The position numbers and the translations under genes were made by a program. Of a DNA stretch of 64,000 bases, positions 1 to 10,044 are shown piece by piece. Each line of letters starts with the position of its first letter. Position 1 is the stretch's first letter. Source of the DNA: JAUZOB01 sp963692465. Its GTDB lineage: Bacteria; Bacteroidota; Bacteroidia; Bacteroidales; Prolixibacteraceae. Where the stretch lies: positions 930,001 through 994,000 of the forward strand of contig OY829943.1 of the NCBI GenBank assembly GCA_963692465.1. Reading direction: 5' to 3'. The notes beneath the pieces were generated by a model. That model ran no database searches. It was not told where the DNA came from and saw only the letters and a program-made list of their open reading frames with translations.

Positions 1-852
1 AATTTCGACCTGTCCGTCCTGAAAAGCGAAAGTGTCAATCGCTCCATGAATATCCGACAAAATAGCATTCCACTCCTCTTCATGCTGGCGTACTGTTAAT
101 GGTTTTTCTCCTCTTAATGCCTCATTTGATTTCACCCCAAGAATGTATGGAGAAATCAAGACCGGAAGATTATTGGATATATCTTTTGCATGCTGTCCCA
201 GTTGAGCATATATTTTACTCATTCCCTTTGTACGCCGACTGATTTCCTGTGTTATATACCAACCTTTAAATGAAGAATGGTGACCGTATTTCGTCCATAC
301 TTCATCAACCAGTCTCATATTCAAATCTATTTCTTTTTGATATTCACCGCGAGACCAATACCTGTCGGAATCATAAGTTCCAAAGAAAAATTTCATTCCA
401 TATTTATCAGATAAAGTAAGAAACATCTCAACCAAATCAATCGGAGGATAATAAACCTGTTCACTTTTCAACAAACAGTCAAACGGAGCAACCATCCATC
501 GCCCCCAACCACTACGAATAAGAACAACCGTCTCAATACCCATCCTCTTCATGGAATGAAAATCGGTATCCCATTCTTTTACACTCCAGTTCTGATGAGG
601 AATATCAATACTTATTTCATCAAGGAACGTAGCTTTTACTCTCATACCTTGTAAAATACCAGAAGTTTCAAAACGATTAGCTGCCGGATGATATTTTGAA
701 TCGATAGCAGCCGCCGAAAAACCGGAGCCGGAACCAGACATCTTAATAACTTCTGCAGCAGATCCTTTGCTCATTCCTGCTGCTGTTAATGCAAGAGATC
801 CAAGAGACAAATTGCGAAGAAACTTTCTCCTGGAAGGAAACATTTTTTCCAT
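1..852 (-). CDS. DUF4434-like TIM-barrel glycosidase-like protein, Tat-type signal (3' end cut by window edge)
   Basis: The first 284 codons are visible and stay open to base 1, so the C-terminus lies outside the window. The start ATG at 852 is followed by a second in-frame ATG at 843. The N-terminus carries SRRKFLRNL followed by a hydrophobic, Ala/Gly-rich stretch, which fits the twin-arginine export consensus. The mature part reads like the DUF4434 family of putative glycoside hydrolases: an opening W-D-F segment, a strand ending VVLIRSGWGRW, then KFFFGTYDSDRYW and GWYITQEI, all typical of a TIM barrel. It is the last visible gene of the minus-strand PUL A, after two surface lipoproteins, so I infer that it acts on the glycan captured by that system. 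The family name is from memory of motifs; the substrate is unknown. Confidence 0.6.
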   Translation of the reverse strand, partial: MEKMFPSRRKFLRNLSLGSLALTAAGMSKGSAAEVIKMSGSGSGFSAAAIDSKYHPAANRFETSGILQGMRVKATFLDEISIDIPHQNWSVKEWDTDFHSMKRMGIETVVLIRSGWGRWMVAPFDCLLKSEQVYYPPIDLVEMFLTLSDKYGMKFFFGTYDSDRYWSRGEYQKEIDLNMRLVDEVWTKYGHHSSFKGWYITQEISRRTKGMSKIYAQLGQHAKDISNNLPVLISPYILGVKSNEALRGEKPLTVRQHEEEWNAILSDIHGAIDTFAFQDGQVEI

Positions 853-916
853 AGTTAATTCATTATAAATATGTTATACATTTATAAGTAGCATTACTTA
901 AACCACACACTCAAAT

Positions 917-952
917 ATACCCGCTTAAGGCTATAAAGTCTCAAGCAGGTAT
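917..952 (-). terminator. intergenic 12-bp hairpin, possible attenuator or weak terminator
   Basis: The arms 917-928 and 941-952 pair over 12 bp on the minus strand, with two G-U pairs and a 12-nt loop. It lies between the DUF4998 lipoprotein and the downstream DUF4434 gene. The run after the stem is ATTTGAG, so it lacks a strong U tract and may reduce, rather than stop, readthrough. Confidence 0.4.
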
Positions 953-975
953 ATAAACAAGACCACCAAAGTTTA

Positions 976-2112
976 CTAGTAATATTTCTGAAGTTTTTCC
1001 TCTAATAGAATATCTCCTAACGGATCGGTCATTTTAACAACTTTCAACAATCCCTTTCTCCCGTCTTTAGTCTGGAAGAAAATAATATCGCCTGCCTGTA
1101 TTGCAATTGGATTCTCCGTAGCAGTCATTCCTTCAAACTGACTGTCATAATGGAATGCGTCGAAATCTGAAGCAGTAAGATTAGTCTTTGCAAACCTTAT
1201 TCCCGTATCACTAAACCGAGGAACCCCACCATGCGAACCATGCCATGCTGCATCAATATCCGTTGCAGCCAGACATCCATTATCAAACATAATAATACTG
1301 GCAGTAATTGCATACTGATAGGAATGAAGAGTCAATCCGGTAGTCGGATCAAAAGCACTTACATTAACACCATTCCATCCTCCGATTGGAATTTGACCCA
1401 TGTCTATTACATTCATTATCTCTTGTTTCTGATAAGCGGTAGAAAAAGTATCTATTGCCATAGAATCAGGAAGGAATAAGGTTCGATATTGGAAAGAAGT
1501 TCCTTCTGCATAATTCGGAAGATTCATCGTTGTTGTTTTAATCGGGCAAAATTGTGTTTGTGTCTTCCCCGTGTTATCTGTAAAAATCACATCAGACCCT
1601 AATGTTCCGTCAGAATCCAGACCTCCCCATGTAATCGTAACATTTTCCTGGTCCTCCGTAGCCGAAACAATCGGACGATTAACTAATGTTGACTGATAAC
1701 TATCCCCATAAACCTTCCCGGTTGCATATACGGGAACTGAACTGTTCCCTAATTTATTGTAAGTGCGAATTTCGAAACTATGAGTTCCTTCGGTCAGATT
1801 ATTGATTGAGATCTTAAATGTATCGACCCCTGCAGTGCGAACTACCGGAACTGATAACGAATCAGATTTATCATCCCACCAAAGTTTACAACTCGTAATT
1901 TTAGGATCGGCAAGGAATAACCCGGTCACTACAACCCGATTGTGCCCCGAATAAATCAATGTTGAATCGAGTTTCCCAGCATAAGTAAGCTCTCCTCCTT
2001 TTATAAACTTTTTATAATCATCCATATCGGTACAAGACACAGCTCCCAAGAAAAGGACGATAACCATGCTCCATAACACGGACGACTTCATCTTTATATT
2101 ATAAACTTTCAT
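976..2112 (-). CDS. DUF4998-type surface lipoprotein of PUL A
   Basis: A 378-residue protein with a lipoprotein signal: a hydrophobic stretch ends in GAVSC, so Cys27 or so would be lipidated. The mature N-terminus, TDMDDYKKFIKGGELTYAGK, closely resembles the start of DUF4998 proteins. Two Ig/fibronectin-like repeats follow, with motifs such as LTEGTHSFEIRTYNKLGNSS. The C-terminal third (about 235-378) holds no family I recognise. It sits 54 bp downstream of another lipoprotein in the SusC-SusD operon. From this position I infer a surface glycan-binding protein in the outer membrane. There is no sign of catalytic motifs. Start chosen at the first ATG; an internal Met at residue 8 is also possible. 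Confidence 0.75.
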   Translation of the reverse strand: MKVYNIKMKSSVLWSMVIVLFLGAVSCTDMDDYKKFIKGGELTYAGKLDSTLIYSGHNRVVVTGLFLADPKITSCKLWWDDKSDSLSVPVVRTAGVDTFKISINNLTEGTHSFEIRTYNKLGNSSVPVYATGKVYGDSYQSTLVNRPIVSATEDQENVTITWGGLDSDGTLGSDVIFTDNTGKTQTQFCPIKTTTMNLPNYAEGTSFQYRTLFLPDSMAIDTFSTAYQKQEIMNVIDMGQIPIGGWNGVNVSAFDPTTGLTLHSYQYAITASIIMFDNGCLAATDIDAAWHGSHGGVPRFSDTGIRFAKTNLTASDFDAFHYDSQFEGMTATENPIAIQAGDIIFFQTKDGRKGLLKVVKMTDPLGDILLEEKLQKYY

Positions 2113-2166
2113 TTTGTCTGTTTTTATTCATAAACAAATAGGTTTTAGCATCCTTCAAACATAATT

Positions 2167-3390
2167 TTACCGAGGATCCCCGTAAACCTTTACCTGATTA
2201 ATATCCATATGATAGGCTCCTCCCCAGTTCTGCAAGCTCTTAATTCTCAGATAGCGTACTTTCGGAACATCCGTTCGAAAATTATAATTAAACCCAGCTA
2301 CTTCTGCCGCATAATCTTCATCAGAAATTTCCGGCCAAGGCAATCCTGAAGGCTTAATATTTTCGAAGGAGCCCAGTTTTATCCAACTGCTATCCCAACT
2401 TCCATCAGGATTGGGATTAGCAGAACCCCATATTTCGAAATAATGAAGGTCCCCATTGTTATATCCAAGAGTCTGTGGACTCCCTGATACATACGGATTA
2501 GCATCAACATGACACCAAATCACAATCCGACTTAAATGAGCCTCTGCTCTAATTCCGAATGTTATCCACTGCGGACCGGAAGTTTCTTGCGTCATACATC
2601 GAATCCATGTCCAGATATCCCCACTCCACATTCTTGATTCATTCATTCCTGATCCTACAAAATCTATCGCTACATCTCCCGGGAGATAAACCTCTTCATA
2701 AGGCCACGGAATCATCTGTTCATAATAGGGGGTAAGGCTTGTCGTTCTTAAAGTATCGGTATAATTCAAGAAATTATCTCTCACCGTCACCGCAAAACGC
2801 ATGGGAATTGTGTCTAATCCACGAATAGTCTGATTAATCTGAGCTGTAGAAGTATAAATATTGGATAAAGGAAGATACTTCCCTTTTCCCAAGCTATCAA
2901 CCAGCACAGATATAGCAACATTCGCTTTTTGGGGATTATTAGCCTGTATACTGACTCCAGCAAAATCAGGAAGTACCTGCAAACTCCGCCGAATTCCCCA
3001 AATAGGATTTTCCAATGGTTTTACTGTTACACTATCCGGCTTTGAAGCAACTTCACTTCTGTTTACGGCATAAAGTTTTACCTGATGTTGCAATGTATCG
3101 CCAAATCCGTCAGCAATTAAATAATTATTATAATAAGAAGATTTTACTTCCCGCTGAGCTCCAGATTTCAAAGGATAAACCGCTTTCACGTAAAGCAAAT
3201 CCTGATCTGATGGCAATGCATAGGATATTCTAGCCTGTCCGGCCTGATTCTCAACTTTTACATTTGTCACAACTCCCGGCGGGGTGGTGTTATGATCAAT
3301 TGGACTCATAAGGTCTTCCTTACACTGAGATAATAGAAATACACCACCTGCCAGTAACAGTAAATACAATATTTTATTATTCATTTTCAT
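2167..3390 (-). CDS. surface lipoprotein with DUF4959/DUF5126/DUF5000 layout
   Basis: About 407 residues from the ATG at 3390, 25 bp after the SusD stop; the longer frame from 3450 would overlap susD and is less likely. The signal peptide ends at LLSQC (lipobox). The first third, with TPPGVVTNVKVENQAGQARISY, is the DUF4959 fibronectin-like start. The middle, from PLENPIW, matches DUF5126. The C-terminal part, with WIRCMTQETSGPQWITFGI and a closing YLRIKSLQNWGG...INQVKVYG, matches the discoidin-like DUF5000 region. This arrangement is common immediately after susD and is thought to bind glycan at the cell surface. No enzymatic motif is seen. The family calls are from recalled sequence patterns. 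Confidence 0.8.
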   Translation of the reverse strand: MKMNNKILYLLLLAGGVFLLSQCKEDLMSPIDHNTTPPGVVTNVKVENQAGQARISYALPSDQDLLYVKAVYPLKSGAQREVKSSYYNNYLIADGFGDTLQHQVKLYAVNRSEVASKPDSVTVKPLENPIWGIRRSLQVLPDFAGVSIQANNPQKANVAISVLVDSLGKGKYLPLSNIYTSTAQINQTIRGLDTIPMRFAVTVRDNFLNYTDTLRTTSLTPYYEQMIPWPYEEVYLPGDVAIDFVGSGMNESRMWSGDIWTWIRCMTQETSGPQWITFGIRAEAHLSRIVIWCHVDANPYVSGSPQTLGYNNGDLHYFEIWGSANPNPDGSWDSSWIKLGSFENIKPSGLPWPEISDEDYAAEVAGFNYNFRTDVPKVRYLRIKSLQNWGGAYHMDINQVKVYGDPR

Positions 3391-3415
3391 CTTTTTACCA
3401 TTTAAAAATTTACAA

Positions 3416-5374
3416 TTACCATCCCGGATTCTGAACCAACTCCGGATCAACTGTCAGGTCATACTCCTTAATCGGCCATAAATAATCACGCGGAGCCACA
3501 AATGACTGACGCAATAACACTTTAGACTGATAATAAGAAGCAGCATCAGCTTCCCGGACAGACCATCCCATAATTGGTTTGTTTAACTCTTCATTTGCTT
3601 CTTTCCACCGACGCAAATCCCAGAAACGACTTCCTTCAAAAGCCAGTTCAATCAAACGTTCCTGATGAATGATACTTCTCATTCCATCTTTAGTTGTGTA
3701 TTCATCCGGATTGGTAGAATAATTGGTCCAAGAATCTTCAACACTAGGAATTCCTGCACGACTTCTGATTCGATCAACATAATTCAATACCTCTCCGGTT
3801 GATCCACTCTCTTCGTTCAATGCCTCAGCATACATTAAATACAAATCAGCTAAACGAATTTCCGGCCATGGATATTTCTCCATAGGAAATGTAGCAGTAG
3901 AAAAGACAGATTTCCAATTAGTAAGTTTTTTTATAAAGTACCCACTGGCATTGTAACAAGGGAAAGAAGAAGAATTCCCATATTGCTTTGCCTTTGCCTC
4001 AAGCACATACGTATTTTCATCTGAACGGGAAGGACTGTCATACATATACCATACCCCTCCATCAAAACCTAAATCAGCATAAAAACGAGGCTCCCTATCA
4101 AAATTCAATCGAGCTGTTTCATACCCTTCGCTAATATAAAACCGTTCATCATGCGTTGCAGTACGTAACTGATTTTTCACAGAAAAATCAAGCGTTTTAT
4201 CCTCGTTAATCGGAACGCCATTTTTGGTATAAAACAAATCCGCCATCTTCATAGTAGCAGCATATTCTCCTACATCGGGAGACCCACTTGGAGCACTTCC
4301 TCCAAAAATATATCCCATGGAATATAATTGAATCTTATTAGCAGGATATTGCGAATTACCCCATACTACTTCACTATTCCATGGATCACAGACAGCATTT
4401 CTAATGCCCATCTGGGTCATAGTCGTATCAGAAAGATGATAAGGAGCATCTGTAAATTTATACAGTTTAAATCCGGCACTTTCAGCACTGGTTATAGCCA
4501 TTTTGGCTGCATCAGCAGCCCGTTTCCATTTAGAAGCATCATTGGTTGGATTAAACAAAAGTACTCCTTCCTTATCTCTGAAATTTCTATAGTCCGAATT
4601 CCCGTTAAAAAGCGGACTGGCAGCAGTAAGAAGCACTTTTGCCTTAACGGCCAATGCGATCGGTTTTGTAATCCGCCCCAGTTCATCAGTTGTATTTGAA
4701 ATCGTCAACGGAAGTTTTGCAACCGCTGAATCCAATAAAGTTGCAATATAATTAACGCAAGAATCGACTGGCATCCTTCTTATTCGTACTGCTCGAGAAG
4801 AAGCAGAAACCGGCAAGTTCTTATCAATAATTGGAATCGGACCATACGACCGCAACAAAATAAAATGATAATACGCTTTCAGAAATTCAGCCTCACCTAA
4901 CCAGCGGGTTCTTTCATCTAAAGATAAATCTCTCACTTTAGTAAGATCGCTCACATTTTCCAAAAAAATATTGCAATCACGAATTGCCTGGAAACAGGCA
5001 ACTCCCCCATTTGTTCCATCCCAATAATTCACATAAGGATCATTAATCCCTTGATTACCCTGAGCAATATAAAATCCGTTATAATCAAAAGTCCATGACC
5101 TTCCGTTATCCTGAAACCAACATTCATCACCTCCCATATGTTGTACATCTCCGGGGGCTGCTGTCACAGGAAGATAAGAATACAATGTAAACAGATATTT
5201 TTCAGCCTCTGTTCGCATAGTAAATGCCTTATCAATGGTCGCTACATTATCAGGGACAATATCCAGATAGTTATTGCATCCTATAAATAATAGATTAATA
5301 ACTATTACAGCTAATAATCCGGTAAGCCTTTTCAGAGATCTTAATCCCTTTTTGTTCTTTATATGATATTTCAT
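3416..5374 (-). CDS. SusD/RagB-family glycan-binding lipoprotein (PUL A)
   Basis: From the ATG at 5374 (13 bp after the susC stop, with a purine-rich stretch ahead) the product has about 652 residues. The lipobox LLFIGC precedes CNNYLDIVPDN, the usual SusD N-terminus. Further signatures are GEAEFLKAYYHFILLRSYGPIPII (the first TPR-like helices), EIRLADLYLMYAEALNE and RLIELAFEGSRFWDLRRWKEA near residue 610, and the terminal YDLTVDPELVQNPGW. SusD proteins form a lid over the SusC channel on the outer membrane and pass oligosaccharides to it. At about 650 residues it is longer than starch SusD (about 550). Pairing with the upstream susC is obligate in this family; the ligand is unknown. Confidence 0.95.
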   Translation of the reverse strand: MKYHIKNKKGLRSLKRLTGLLAVIVINLLFIGCNNYLDIVPDNVATIDKAFTMRTEAEKYLFTLYSYLPVTAAPGDVQHMGGDECWFQDNGRSWTFDYNGFYIAQGNQGINDPYVNYWDGTNGGVACFQAIRDCNIFLENVSDLTKVRDLSLDERTRWLGEAEFLKAYYHFILLRSYGPIPIIDKNLPVSASSRAVRIRRMPVDSCVNYIATLLDSAVAKLPLTISNTTDELGRITKPIALAVKAKVLLTAASPLFNGNSDYRNFRDKEGVLLFNPTNDASKWKRAADAAKMAITSAESAGFKLYKFTDAPYHLSDTTMTQMGIRNAVCDPWNSEVVWGNSQYPANKIQLYSMGYIFGGSAPSGSPDVGEYAATMKMADLFYTKNGVPINEDKTLDFSVKNQLRTATHDERFYISEGYETARLNFDREPRFYADLGFDGGVWYMYDSPSRSDENTYVLEAKAKQYGNSSSFPCYNASGYFIKKLTNWKSVFSTATFPMEKYPWPEIRLADLYLMYAEALNEESGSTGEVLNYVDRIRSRAGIPSVEDSWTNYSTNPDEYTTKDGMRSIIHQERLIELAFEGSRFWDLRRWKEANEELNKPIMGWSVREADAASYYQSKVLLRQSFVAPRDYLWPIKEYDLTVDPELVQNPGW

Positions 5375-5387
5375 TTCCGTTTGTTTT

Positions 5388-8300
5388 TTAGATTCCCACA
5401 TTAATTCCAATGTTAAAGACTCGCTGAAGAGGATATCCTAATCCATCTCCGCCCATTTCTGGATCCCACATCTTGAATTTGCTCCATACACACAGATTAG
5501 TTCCGTTTACATACAAACGGGCATTCCGTAAGCCTAATCTTTTCAAAGCGGATTGAGGAATATTATAACCAAATTCAACAGTTTTCAAACGAAGGAATGC
5601 TCCGTTACGCATCCACCAAGAGGAAACCTGATCATTATTTGAAATAAGATAATCACTTAAGCGAGGCCAGAATGCATATAAATTCCGACTACTTTCAGAC
5701 CAGTAACTATTGGCAATAGAACGTAATAATTCATTTTGATTTCCTCCGCTGATTACAAATGGAGAAATTTTACTAGGATCAATAAAGATAGAAGAACGAG
5801 CTGATCCCTGGAAGAAAGCACTGAAATCGATTGTCCTATGACCAATAGTCCAACCAAATCCGTAATTGATCTCTGGTGTTGTAGGATGCCCAATCGGAAC
5901 CATGTCGGCAGAGGTAATCTGTCCGTCACCATTCACATCTCGGTACTTAATATCACCACCCTTACATTCACCAAAATTTTGTTTAGGGGAATTGGCTACT
6001 TCTGCATCATCAACGAATAATCGTTCGGCAATATAACCCCATACCTGAGTTGTTGGATAACCCACATGCGAACGATAATATTCATTAGAACTGTAAATTG
6101 GTTCATCATAAACCAATATTTTACTGTGAGCATAGGTAAAATTACCTTTCCCTTGTAACCACCAGCCACTTTCAAAAGCCTTGTGATAATCCAATGATAA
6201 ATCAACGCCTTTACTTTGAGCTTTTCCGCTATTAGCTGAAACAGCAGCCTGCAATCCCATTGTCGAAGGAATATATGAGCGTGCCATTAATATGTCTGAA
6301 CGATCCTGTTTAAATACATCACCGATAAAATTCAGAGAACCAAACAGTGAAAGATCAATTCCTAAATCAAGTTGTTTCGATTTTTCCCACCCGATTAAGT
6401 CATTTGCGTATCGGGAAATAGAGATTCCAGGACGCGTGTAATCATATTTCTCTCCAAACTGAGCTCCTTTATACCAGTCAGTCATATTAACATTGGACAA
6501 ATAAAAGAACCGATCGGTTGAGCTTCCAATCTGGTCATTCCCCACTAATCCATAAGTCGCCCTCAACTTCAGGTTATCAATCGTATTTTTAAGCGGTTGA
6601 AAAAAAGACTCGTTCGAAACCACCCAGCCACCACCGACCGAGGGGAAATAACCCCATCGGTGATTCTTGGCAAAACGTTCAGAACCATTGCAACCGAAAT
6701 CATATTCTAACAAATAACGATTATCATAACCGTAAGTGAATCTTCCGGATAAACCGGCATTACGATAAGGAAGAGAGGATTGCAAATCACCAGCATTTCC
6801 ACTCAGATAGTTCTTAATAATCCCGATTAACATTCCCGAGACCGCATGAACTTTATTGAATGTTCTTTCGTAGTTGGCTGCGGTTTCCAGATAAGATGTT
6901 GTATTTACTATTTTGGAACCTTCGTTGTAATTTAAATATTCTGTTCCTGTTGTCCCGATAGAACCTAAATTCCCACTGTTTAAACACGTAAGTTGATCAA
7001 TATCCTTTCCATTACTAGAAGATGCAATGTAATAAAACGGATTATACTGACGATTAACGTCAAAATATGCATAACGATCGGTATATGTCATCAGTCGGGC
7101 CGATAATCCCGGAGTAATAAAATCGAGTTTCTGCTTTAACTCCAACTGAGCCTGCATGGTCGATTTATTATATTCCTGATAACCGGAAACGGACTCTGCA
7201 TAAGGATTGTTATAGAGAGTCTGTGTCCCTCCAATTACAGCGTTCCCGAATAAAGGATGTGTAGCATACGGCATCATATTGGAAGGATAAACAGCAGGGA
7301 ACATAACCGGATTGGCATTCATGGCTGCATTAAAAATAGCAGAACCACCGCCTACCGGTCCGTGATAATCACTGAACTGACCATAGACCCTGACAATTGC
7401 CTGTGTCGTTGGTGTCATTTGCAAAGTAACATTCGACCGAACGGAATAATTCCGCAATTTGATATTGTTATTGAAGTTATTCAAATCATTTTCCTTCAAT
7501 ACCCCGTTATCCACATCAAAAGTTCCGGCCACGTAATACTGCGCTTTCTTTGTGCCTCCAGATATATTGATATTATACCGTTGGTTCATGGTATAATTCT
7601 TAATCATTTGCTGAATCCAGTCGTTACTTGGATACAACCAAGGATTATCGCCGGCAGCCGTATGATCTATCTTAGTTTGAGAATAAGGTAGTGCAGCCAG
7701 CGGATCACGGGTCAATGCAGCCTCATCTGCCAAATTCATATAAGTAATATTATTGGCAAATTTGAAGTTTTCCGTATTGGCTGAAATTGAATTCTCGACA
7801 CGGGCATTAAAACGAGTTGTTCCTTCTGTTCCCAATTTAGTGGTTACCAGAATAACACCGTTAGCACCCTTTGCTCCATACACAGCAGAAGCCGTTGCAT
7901 CTTTCAATACAGAGAATCCGGATATATCATCGGGTTGTAACCGGGCCAGATCATCAGAAGTTGATTCAACGCCATCAATTAAAATAAGCGGATCTACTTT
8001 CCCTGCACCAAAAGTCCCCAATCCACGAATAAAGAACTGTGCATTGTCTTTGCCTGGTTCTCCGCTTCGCTGATAGGAAATAAGTCCGGCAATTTCTCCG
8101 GCTAACATTGTTGTCAGGTTACTGGTCGGACCTTTCAAATCTTTAGTTTCAACCGATTGAATAGCACTTACCAGACTGGCTCTCTTCTGGGTTCCATAAC
8201 CAACAACAACAACTTCATTCAACCCCTTCGTTTCATCTTTCATGACTATATCCAAGACCTGTGTTCCAGTCACTTTAATCTCCTGAGAAATCATCCCAAT

Positions 8301-8861
8301 GAAAGAAAACACCAAAGTTTTGGAACTTGCAGGAAATTCAATGCTATATTTCCCATCTACATTCGATGCAGTTCCAACAACCGATCCTTTGATTAAAATA
8401 GAAACTCCTGCAACAGGTTCTCCTTTTTCATTTCGGATAGTTCCTGTAATTTTGCTTTTTTGTTGCGTTTGCATCATTCTTTCTTCGACAGGAACCGACT
8501 TCCTTTTTCCCACTCTATTCCCAATTACCACATACTGATTTACAATTTTATAATTCAGATTTGTGTTTTGTAATAACCGATTCAGAACTGACTCAATTGA
8601 TTCGCCTCTCACATAAAGATTTACCCTATGCTGCCGATTCAGATCACTTTCATTATAAAAGAAAAAATAACCGGTTTCTTTTTCAATTATTTTAAAAGTC
8701 TCCTTCAACGTCTGATTCTGGATATTCATGCTTACCCGTGCCGTTTGAGAAGATCTCTCTGCTGCTGCCGCCGTAATCATTCCGGTACACAGTAGAGTTA
8801 CCATTAAAATAAGAATTAATGGTAATTTTTGTTTTGTTTTTGATGTTTGTAGTTCTTCCAT
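5388..8861 (-). CDS. SusC/RagA TonB-dependent outer-membrane transporter with STN domain (PUL A)
   Basis: A 1157-residue importer. After a signal peptide (about 1-35) there is an STN domain (about 40-110, MNIQNQTLKETFKIIEKETG), then a carboxypeptidase-D regulatory-like domain (about 137-210), a TonB-box-like LNEVVVVGYG, the plug (LILIDGV, SVLKDATASAVYGAKGANGV) and a beta barrel ending in FNIGINVGI. An STN domain marks a transducer that signals to a FecR anti-sigma factor, and the fecR-sigma pair lies directly upstream in the same direction. I therefore infer substrate-induced expression of this locus through SusC, FecR and the ECF sigma. It forms the lidded channel with the SusD encoded just downstream. 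Confidence 0.96.
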   Translation of the reverse strand: MEELQTSKTKQKLPLILILMVTLLCTGMITAAAAERSSQTARVSMNIQNQTLKETFKIIEKETGYFFFYNESDLNRQHRVNLYVRGESIESVLNRLLQNTNLNYKIVNQYVVIGNRVGKRKSVPVEERMMQTQQKSKITGTIRNEKGEPVAGVSILIKGSVVGTASNVDGKYSIEFPASSKTLVFSFIGMISQEIKVTGTQVLDIVMKDETKGLNEVVVVGYGTQKRASLVSAIQSVETKDLKGPTSNLTTMLAGEIAGLISYQRSGEPGKDNAQFFIRGLGTFGAGKVDPLILIDGVESTSDDLARLQPDDISGFSVLKDATASAVYGAKGANGVILVTTKLGTEGTTRFNARVENSISANTENFKFANNITYMNLADEAALTRDPLAALPYSQTKIDHTAAGDNPWLYPSNDWIQQMIKNYTMNQRYNINISGGTKKAQYYVAGTFDVDNGVLKENDLNNFNNNIKLRNYSVRSNVTLQMTPTTQAIVRVYGQFSDYHGPVGGGSAIFNAAMNANPVMFPAVYPSNMMPYATHPLFGNAVIGGTQTLYNNPYAESVSGYQEYNKSTMQAQLELKQKLDFITPGLSARLMTYTDRYAYFDVNRQYNPFYYIASSSNGKDIDQLTCLNSGNLGSIGTTGTEYLNYNEGSKIVNTTSYLETAANYERTFNKVHAVSGMLIGIIKNYLSGNAGDLQSSLPYRNAGLSGRFTYGYDNRYLLEYDFGCNGSERFAKNHRWGYFPSVGGGWVVSNESFFQPLKNTIDNLKLRATYGLVGNDQIGSSTDRFFYLSNVNMTDWYKGAQFGEKYDYTRPGISISRYANDLIGWEKSKQLDLGIDLSLFGSLNFIGDVFKQDRSDILMARSYIPSTMGLQAAVSANSGKAQSKGVDLSLDYHKAFESGWWLQGKGNFTYAHSKILVYDEPIYSSNEYYRSHVGYPTTQVWGYIAERLFVDDAEVANSPKQNFGECKGGDIKYRDVNGDGQITSADMVPIGHPTTPEINYGFGWTIGHRTIDFSAFFQGSARSSIFIDPSKISPFVISGGNQNELLRSIANSYWSESSRNLYAFWPRLSDYLISNNDQVSSWWMRNGAFLRLKTVEFGYNIPQSALKRLGLRNARLYVNGTNLCVWSKFKMWDPEMGGDGLGYPLQRVFNIGINVGI

Positions 8862-8927
8862 AAATTTAACTAGTTTAGTTATGTATATTGTGACTTCAAA
8901 AGATATTAAGCTACGTTACTTTCGGGT

Positions 8928-9923
8928 TTAGTTTTTAGTTCCTGTTATGATTATTTCTTGCATTTTGTTTTCATTAATCTTCTTATAAGAAACTTGCTTA
9001 TATAGAAATTGCATACTACTTAGTACATCATCCAATGGCCTGTTTTTTAAAGCTGTAAATGAAATTTTCAGATTCTTGGTGTACTCGTCACTCACAATAA
9101 TTTTCACATTATACCAATAGCTTAATTTTTCAGCAATTTCTTCAATCCGGGTATTCTGAAAAATAATTTTTCCTTCACGCCATAAAGAGCACATTGAAAC
9201 ATCAACATCAGAAGTCGTTAGGCATTGTGTCTTTTTATCATAGATAGCCATTTGCCCGGGGTGCAATCGGAGTCCCCAATCTCCTTTTGCATTGCAGATA
9301 TCTACTTTGCCCCGAACAAGTGTAGTTTTGAGAGAATAACTATTGGGGTATGCATCAATATCAAATTCTGTCCCAGTAACCCGAACTTTAACCCGATCAA
9401 CATTAACAATAAAAGGATGTTGTTTATTTGATTTAACTTTAAAGAAAGCCTCTCCTTTCAATATGACTATTCGTTGGGATCGATTAAAGACATTCGGGTA
9501 ACTAATTGTTGAGCCAGAATTAAGCCATATTACAGTCGCATCACTTAACGTTACTTTCATCAATTGACCATAAGGACAATAGATCTTATTCCAGATCTCT
9601 TTTTTAGTTGTATTCACTGAGAAGTGAATTGCCCAAGTCAATCCAATTACAGCAAGAAAAACTGCGGCATATCTGAAGACAACCCGCTTAGGTGAGATTC
9701 TTCGGATATTAAAATTTATCTTCTGCTTTACAAGTTCAAATTCTTCTGCTATATTTAATTTTCCCTCCTTCTCTGCAGTTAGAGATTGAACATTCTTCAA
9801 ATAAATCAAATAGCGTTTGTTTTTACGATCCTTCTCCATCCAGTTAAAAACTTCTTTTAACTTTTCAGAATTAGTAAGTTTTCCCTCAACGAATTGTATA
9901 AGTTGTTGTTTATTCATCGCCAT
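8928..9923 (-). CDS. FecR-family anti-sigma factor (PUL A)
   Basis: A 331-residue inner-membrane regulator. The N-terminal 80 residues are cytoplasmic and would hold the ECF sigma. A single membrane helix lies at about 80-103 (VVFRYAAVFLAVIGLTWAI). The periplasmic part has the FecR signature: CPYGQLMKVTLSDATVIWLNSGSTISYP, LKGEAFFKV, VRVTGTEFDIDAYP and LHPGQMAIYD, followed by the C-terminal region near YWYNVKIIVSD that contacts the STN domain of the partner SusC. It lies between the sigma gene (277 bp upstream) and susC (66 bp downstream), the expected order. Two ATGs in the first three codons (9923, 9917) are equally possible starts. Confidence 0.95.
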   Translation of the reverse strand: MAMNKQQLIQFVEGKLTNSEKLKEVFNWMEKDRKNKRYLIYLKNVQSLTAEKEGKLNIAEEFELVKQKINFNIRRISPKRVVFRYAAVFLAVIGLTWAIHFSVNTTKKEIWNKIYCPYGQLMKVTLSDATVIWLNSGSTISYPNVFNRSQRIVILKGEAFFKVKSNKQHPFIVNVDRVKVRVTGTEFDIDAYPNSYSLKTTLVRGKVDICNAKGDWGLRLHPGQMAIYDKKTQCLTTSDVDVSMCSLWREGKIIFQNTRIEEIAEKLSYWYNVKIIVSDEYTKNLKISFTALKNRPLDDVLSSMQFLYKQVSYKKINENKMQEIIITGTKN

Positions 9924-10007
9924 TCGATCTATATCTTAAAAACAATTCAAAACTCCCTAACCCCTAAAAAGTTTTTTTAAAATATTAATCGAATATTATT
10001 AATACCA

Positions 10008-10044
10008 TCAAGATGATTCCTGATCGTATCAATAATCATCTTGA
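10008..10044 (-). promoter_or_regulatory. 11-bp perfect inverted repeat between sigma and fecR genes
   Basis: Arms TCAAGATGATT (10008-10018) and AATCATCTTGA (10034-10044) are perfectly complementary with a 15-nt loop. It lies in the 277-bp gap between the ECF sigma stop and the fecR start. There is no U tract beside it, so an mRNA-processing or translation-control hairpin, or a protein-binding dyad, is more likely than a terminator. Confidence 0.4.

Noticed and set aside
3391..3450. Longer start for the DUF4959/5126/5000 lipoprotein
   Set aside because: It would overlap susD and put a non-signal sequence ahead of the lipoprotein signal; the ATG at 3390 fits better.
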